A DNA stretch of 64,000 nucleotides from Bacteroidota bacterium (GTDB lineage: Bacteria > Bacteroidota > Ignavibacteria > Ignavibacteriales > Melioribacteraceae). The notes under the pieces are model-generated. The model had not been told where the DNA came from. It was given only the letters and a program-made list of their open reading frames with translations, and ran no database searches. The translations under genes and the position numbers were made by a program. The stretch is taken from contig JAHISV010000012.1 of the NCBI GenBank assembly GCA_018818065.1, positions 186,001-250,000 of the forward strand, given 5' to 3'. The number at the start of each line of letters is the position of its first letter. Position 1 is the stretch's first letter. This document shows, piece by piece, positions 62,210 through 64,000 of the stretch.

Positions 62210-63459
62210 AAGTAATCAAGTAAAGACTTTGGTAAAATCATTGACGATAATTTATATGCAATCTGTAATTGATTATCCTGACTTTGCATATCAATTATTA
62301 ATTTTGTCTGATCAACATCTTGTTCTTTAGAATAAAGATCTTGCAAATTGAAGATCCTATTGTTCCAGAGCTCTTGAGTGTTCTCAATCTGGTTATAAAT
62401 ATTACCGTTTTGTGATAATTTATTTAACAGATGCTTATGGAAAGCTTGCACTTGATCCAGTTGCTCCCCAGTAGGTAATATGCCATTTTTAAGGTTGTCT
62501 CTAATTTTAATTATCACGTTAAATATATCGTTTTCCTGGTTGGCACTCATCGAGATAGCAGGAGCACTTGCTTCTTTCAATGATCTTAAATCGATATTAA
62601 AATCTATTTTATTTGAAGAATCTCTGATATTCATTAAATCAGGGCTTACTCCATTTACAGTTTTTAAAACTCCCGAACTGGAATCAAAAACTAATGACTT
62701 TGCAGTTGGAGGCGTGCCGAATATTGAAGTATTTGTTCCATCTTCAATATCATAAGTGAAATTCCAGGTATTATCTGCTGTTTTTCCGTAAGAGGTTTTA
62801 AGTGTGAACTCAGTTCCTTCAGCGTTAAATATCGATTTTTGATCTGTAATAATTGTACCGTTTGCAGCACCTGAGTCGAGAGAGCCGCTTTGTTTTACAA
62901 TTGTACCGAAAAGTTCAGTCCCGGTAACATTTAATTTTTGTGTGATATTTTGAGAAAAACTAATTTTTTGCTCGCCACCAACTCCACTAGTTTTAACTTC
63001 TACAGAAGCTCCATCCGAAGTTAAATCGTATGGTTTTGCTGAAAAATCAGTTCCGCCGAATAAGTATTTGCCATCAAAACTCGCATTTGCGGCGTCTAAC
63101 ATTGACTGCAATGACAAATCAATTTGTTCAGCAAATATATTAAGGTTTCCTTGAGCCGTTGGATCGGAAGAAAGTGTCATGTTCGATAGGATACTTGACA
63201 ATTCGTATTCCATAACATTAAGATTACTTTCCGATTCTGTAATGAATCCTTTGGAATAGTCAAGATTTTTCAAATAAGATTCTCCATTCGAAATCTGCTT
63301 TTGCAACGATAATATAGTCACAGAACTTGAGGGATTATCAGAGGGTCTTAGCACCTTCTTACCAGTAATTGACTGTTCCTGCATCTTAGCCAATTGCTCT
63401 TTGGTTCTGTTAAGATTATTGATAAATGAGCTTTGCAGCATTACGTCAGATATTCTCAT
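62206..63459 (-). CDS. flgL: Flagellar hook-filament junction protein FlgL
   Basis: 417 residues. The flagellin-like N-terminus has MRISDVMLQSSFINNLNRTK, TGKKVLRPSDNPS and LANASFDGKYLFGG-type sequence (AANASFDGKYLFGG near 128). The C-terminal helix has LQDLYSKEQDVDQTKLIIDM, QDNQLQIAYKL and a final SMILPKSLLDYL. A variable domain fills the middle. The protein joins the hook to the filament together with FlgK. It is exported by the flagellar machine without a signal peptide. Confidence 0.94.
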   Translation of the reverse strand: MRISDVMLQSSFINNLNRTKEQLAKMQEQSITGKKVLRPSDNPSSSVTILSLQKQISNGESYLKNLDYSKGFITESESNLNVMEYELSSILSNMTLSSDPTAQGNLNIFAEQIDLSLQSMLDAANASFDGKYLFGGTDFSAKPYDLTSDGASVEVKTSGVGGEQKISFSQNITQKLNVTGTELFGTIVKQSGSLDSGAANGTIITDQKSIFNAEGTEFTLKTSYGKTADNTWNFTYDIEDGTNTSIFGTPPTAKSLVFDSSSGVLKTVNGVSPDLMNIRDSSNKIDFNIDLRSLKEASAPAISMSANQENDIFNVIIKIRDNLKNGILPTGEQLDQVQAFHKHLLNKLSQNGNIYNQIENTQELWNNRIFNLQDLYSKEQDVDQTKLIIDMQSQDNQLQIAYKLSSMILPKSLLDYL

Positions 63460-63462
63460 AGC

Positions 63463-64000
63463 TTACACCATTCGGATTACGGTTTCTAACATCTCGTCAG
63501 CAATAGAAATCAACCGTGCTGAAGCCTGGTATGATCTCTGGTATTTAATTATGTTTGTCATTTCTTCATCGATGGATACACCAGACACAGATCCCTTTTG
63601 TTGAGTTAATTGTTGAATAACCAGATCTGTTGTTTCTGCAAACCTGTCTGATGTTTGTTTATCGTTACCAAGTCTGGCAATCATTCTGGAGTAGAAATCT
63701 GTCATTGTAGTACCATCGAGGGTCTTTTGGTGATTAATATTTGCTATTTTTACAGCAATCTCACTATTGCCCTCAGTTCCATCAGCTGATACTGCAATTT
63801 GATTAATGTCATTCAAAATATTGTTGTTAATAATCAAATTACCATCACTGTAACTATCAAAAAACAGAATGCCATTCTGTGGTGGATCGGAAAGAGAATA
63901 CCCTTTTTGATGTTGTTCATTTACAGTTTCAACCAACCTGTTTGAAAGATCGTCCAAACTTTTGATATAATCAGGAATTTTTTCTGAATAAACCGAACTT
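63463..64000 (-). CDS. flgK: Flagellar hook-associated protein FlgK (C-terminal part)
   Basis: The open frame runs past the right edge; 178 residues are visible. They include LDDLSNRLVETVNEQHQKGY, IAVKIANINHQKTLDGT, and the C-terminal coiled helix GVSIDEEMTNIIKYQRSYQA and ASARLISIADEMLETVIR. These are the family marks of FlgK, the first junction protein. The frame's first ATG-like start inside the window is a TTG and is not the gene start. It is 3 bases upstream of flgL. Confidence 0.95.
   Translation of the reverse strand, partial: SSVYSEKIPDYIKSLDDLSNRLVETVNEQHQKGYSLSDPPQNGILFFDSYSDGNLIINNNILNDINQIAVSADGTEGNSEIAVKIANINHQKTLDGTTMTDFYSRMIARLGNDKQTSDRFAETTDLVIQQLTQQKGSVSGVSIDEEMTNIIKYQRSYQASARLISIADEMLETVIRMV

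Overview
The window is a low-GC, gene-dense bacterial chromosome segment. Its best fit is a flagellated member of the Ignavibacteria (Bacteroidota/Chlorobiota side). The evidence is three exported proteins ending in the NYPNPFNP-type C-terminal sorting domain of type IX secretion, a complete Na+-NQR operon, and flagellar genes with FliW-CsrA control. The lineage is inferred from gene content and signal types, not from a marker-gene tree. No rRNA, tRNA, CRISPR array, prophage or insertion sequence was seen.

Layout. 1-2948 (+): the end of a REC-PAS-PAS-PAS histidine kinase overlapping a REC-LytTR regulator. 3380-3871 (+): an SRPBCC-like protein. 4249-13050 (+): a compact chemosensory operon, cheW, cheR-TPR, cheW, MCP, cheA-REC, cheB, then a REC-histidine kinase. 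Its composition is that of the Wsp signalling system, but the GGDEF output WspR is replaced by a kinase. 13026-14301 (-): apbE and a small NqrM-like Cys protein, both accessory to NQR. 14394-20096 (-): ATP-cone uridine kinase, CBS protein, FKBP-TPR isomerase, amidase, exported protein and NudC. 20170-25976 (-): nqrABCDEF, ended by a strong terminator. 26388-29048 (-): an unknown membrane protein and a TPR histidine kinase. 29359-33750: an unknown protein and two tandem SBBP-repeat exported proteins. 34033-38474 (+): small DUF4177-like protein, HutD, CPBP protease, amidohydrolase, small exported protein, and a zinc-ribbon protein with a Lys-rich tail. 38581-42482: threonine synthase, L-serine dehydratase and a cysteine-desulfurase-like enzyme. 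42483-45961 (+): a cobalamin riboswitch, a BtuB-like receptor and a PP-loop ATPase. 45996-51819 (-): an RND efflux operon led by a 36-residue ORF with a strong ribosome binding site. 52324-53922 (-): a papain-family exported protease. 54124-64000 (-): a continuous flagellar operon.

The flagellar operon reads flgK, flgL, motA-motB (PomAB/MotPS-like), fliW, csrA, REC-HPt, motA-motB (E. coli-like), REC, REC-DHp, unknown protein, PAS histidine kinase. Two stator types plus all the parts of a phosphorelay are therefore in one transcription unit. NQR pumps Na+ outwards, ApbE and NqrM mature it, and one stator pair looks like the Na+-driven kind, so the window suggests motility that can draw on sodium and on protons.

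The most interesting systems are the Wsp-like array with a histidine-kinase output and the stator/phosphorelay operon. Function assignments rest on motifs and domain order read by eye; no database search was run.
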